Part shown: piece by piece, positions 62,844-64,000 of the stretch
Numbering within the stretch: the stretch's first letter is position 1
Layout of the letters: every line of letters starts with the position of its first letter
Assembly: GCF_036898095.1 (NCBI RefSeq)
Contig: NC_090730.1
Coordinates: 28,003,780 to 28,067,779 of the forward strand
DNA length: 64,000 nucleotides
Direction: 5' to 3'
Source: Palaemon carinicauda
Taxonomy: Eukaryota; Arthropoda; Malacostraca; Decapoda; Palaemonidae
The notes under the pieces: generated by a model
Told to the model about the DNA's origin: nothing
Database searches by the model: none
Seen by the model: only the letters and a program-made list of their open reading frames with translations
Translations under genes and position numbers: made by a program

Positions 62844-63130
62844 AGAACTTCAAAAGTTCAAAGTTGGAGCAAATGCTTTTTTGTTGACCAGGCCGACATG
62901 AGTCTTTTTATAGTTTATTTATGACATATTTGTTTTTGATGTTGTTAATAGTTTATATATGACATGTCTGTTTTGACGTTGTAACTTATTTTAGAATGAT
63001 TTATTGTTAATTTGTTCTCTTCATTTATTTATTTCCTTATTTTCTTTCCTCACTGGGCTATTTTTCCCTGTGGAGCCCCTGGGCTTATAGCATCTTGCTT
63101 TTCCAACTAGGGTTGTAGCTTGGATAGTAA
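62844..63130 (+). pseudogene. LINE 3' end fragment
   Basis: About 285 bp nearly matching 48357-48645: ACTTCAAAAGTTCAAAGTTG, then the tail GGGCTTATAGCATCTTGC and AATAATAAT. 5' truncated to the last codons and UTR. Confidence 0.88.
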
Positions 63131-63660
63131 TGATAATAATAATAATAATTAAAATGATAATAACAACTAAAATAAATAAAGTGATAATACTAATTATAAA
63201 AATAATTAAGATAAATGCAATAACATTTGAAAATATTTGAATAATTTACATAATAATTTTTAGATATCAGAATAAAACTAATAACAATTAGAATAAATAA
63301 AGTAATAACAATAATTAGAATAATTAAAATAATAATAATATAAATAAATAAAGTAATGATGATATTAACTTCTATAATCAAAATTGATATAATAATGATT
63401 AAAAATATTCTAAATATTAAGGTAATGATTTTTAGAAAATAAAATATTAATTATAATGATTTAAATAATTAAGATATAATGATAATTAAGATAATTAAGA
63501 TGATAATAATAATGATAATAATGATAATAATAATAATGATAATAATAATGATAATAATGATAATATTAATAATAATAATTGATATACCTAAATTAATGAT
63601 AATAGTGATTATTATGTTTAAATTAATAATTATAATAATTAAAATAATCCACTCTATATG
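63131..63660. repeat. Degenerate (AAT/GATAAT)n-rich sequence
   Basis: Low-complexity AT-rich stretch continuing from the LINE tail; no gene. Confidence 0.75.
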
Positions 63661-63677
63661 ATAAAGAGCAAGTGTCT

Positions 63678-63877
<200 letters not shown>

Positions 63878-64000
63878 CTGGTTAACGCGTAGCGGTATTG
63901 CCAGATGAATAACAGTTCGGTCTCTCACCGTCCCTCGGGTAGAGGGAGGGGGTGGGAAGGGTTGAATCTGTTTGTCCAAATTTATCTAAATATTTAGCCG

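Overview
The window is eukaryotic, almost certainly from a decapod crustacean (probably a shrimp), and consists essentially of mobile elements, relics and simple repeats. Supporting this: very long (TA)n, (GA)n and (ATT)n tracts, three full-size DIRS1-type tyrosine-recombinase retrotransposons (a group known to be common in Decapoda), a BEL/Pao element, CR1-like and RTE-like LINEs and pogo/Tigger-like DNA transposon remains. I see no convincing host gene, rRNA or CRISPR array. The species call is inference.

Layout. 1-1029: 32-bp minisatellite with a 128-bp higher-order period. 1285-2045: decayed LINE 3' end. 2384-3852: repeat S, which recurs inverted at 55405-58363. 4413-12596: complete BEL/Pao element with same-length, apparently identical LTRs, a 5-bp target duplication and one long gag-pol frame. 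14071-40469: a nest of three DIRS elements. The outer one (C, plus strand) lies in a (TA)n tract and is split by a full-length minus-strand copy (A, 14163-22978) in its left terminal repeat and by a plus-strand copy (B, 23422-30280) at the start of its leader. A Tigger-like DNA transposon also sits in the C leader (31739-33600). Removing the inserts leaves an outer element of about 8.86 kb, matching A (8.82 kb).

40673-44278: unit U, repeated as a partial copy (49831-51213) and a full inverted copy (51214-54828), which gives a palindrome of about 2 kb arms. 45690-48647: a LINE split by a 1.5-kb LTR-like insertion. 49085-49732 and 54901-55407: a SINE-like repeat whose 3' tail matches the LINE tail. 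55811-57290: a 5'-truncated RTE-like LINE with an intact frame, inserted in the microsatellite of repeat S. 59131-60720: CR1/L2-like LINE pseudogene. 61690-62215: Tigger-like relic. The rest is AT-rich repeat.

How the parts work together. In each DIRS copy the order is leader, gag, reverse transcriptase/RNase H (+1 frame relative to gag), then a tyrosine recombinase frame that overlaps the RT and is in phase with gag. Next come a poly(A) signal, an internal complementary region (ICR) and a terminal repeat. The ICR is the reverse complement of the joined element ends, which is what a circle-forming, recombinase-integrated element needs. BEL carries gag, protease, RT, RNase H and integrase as one polyprotein. 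B and BEL are the least damaged elements; the outer DIRS C is the most decayed, consistent with being the oldest of the nest.
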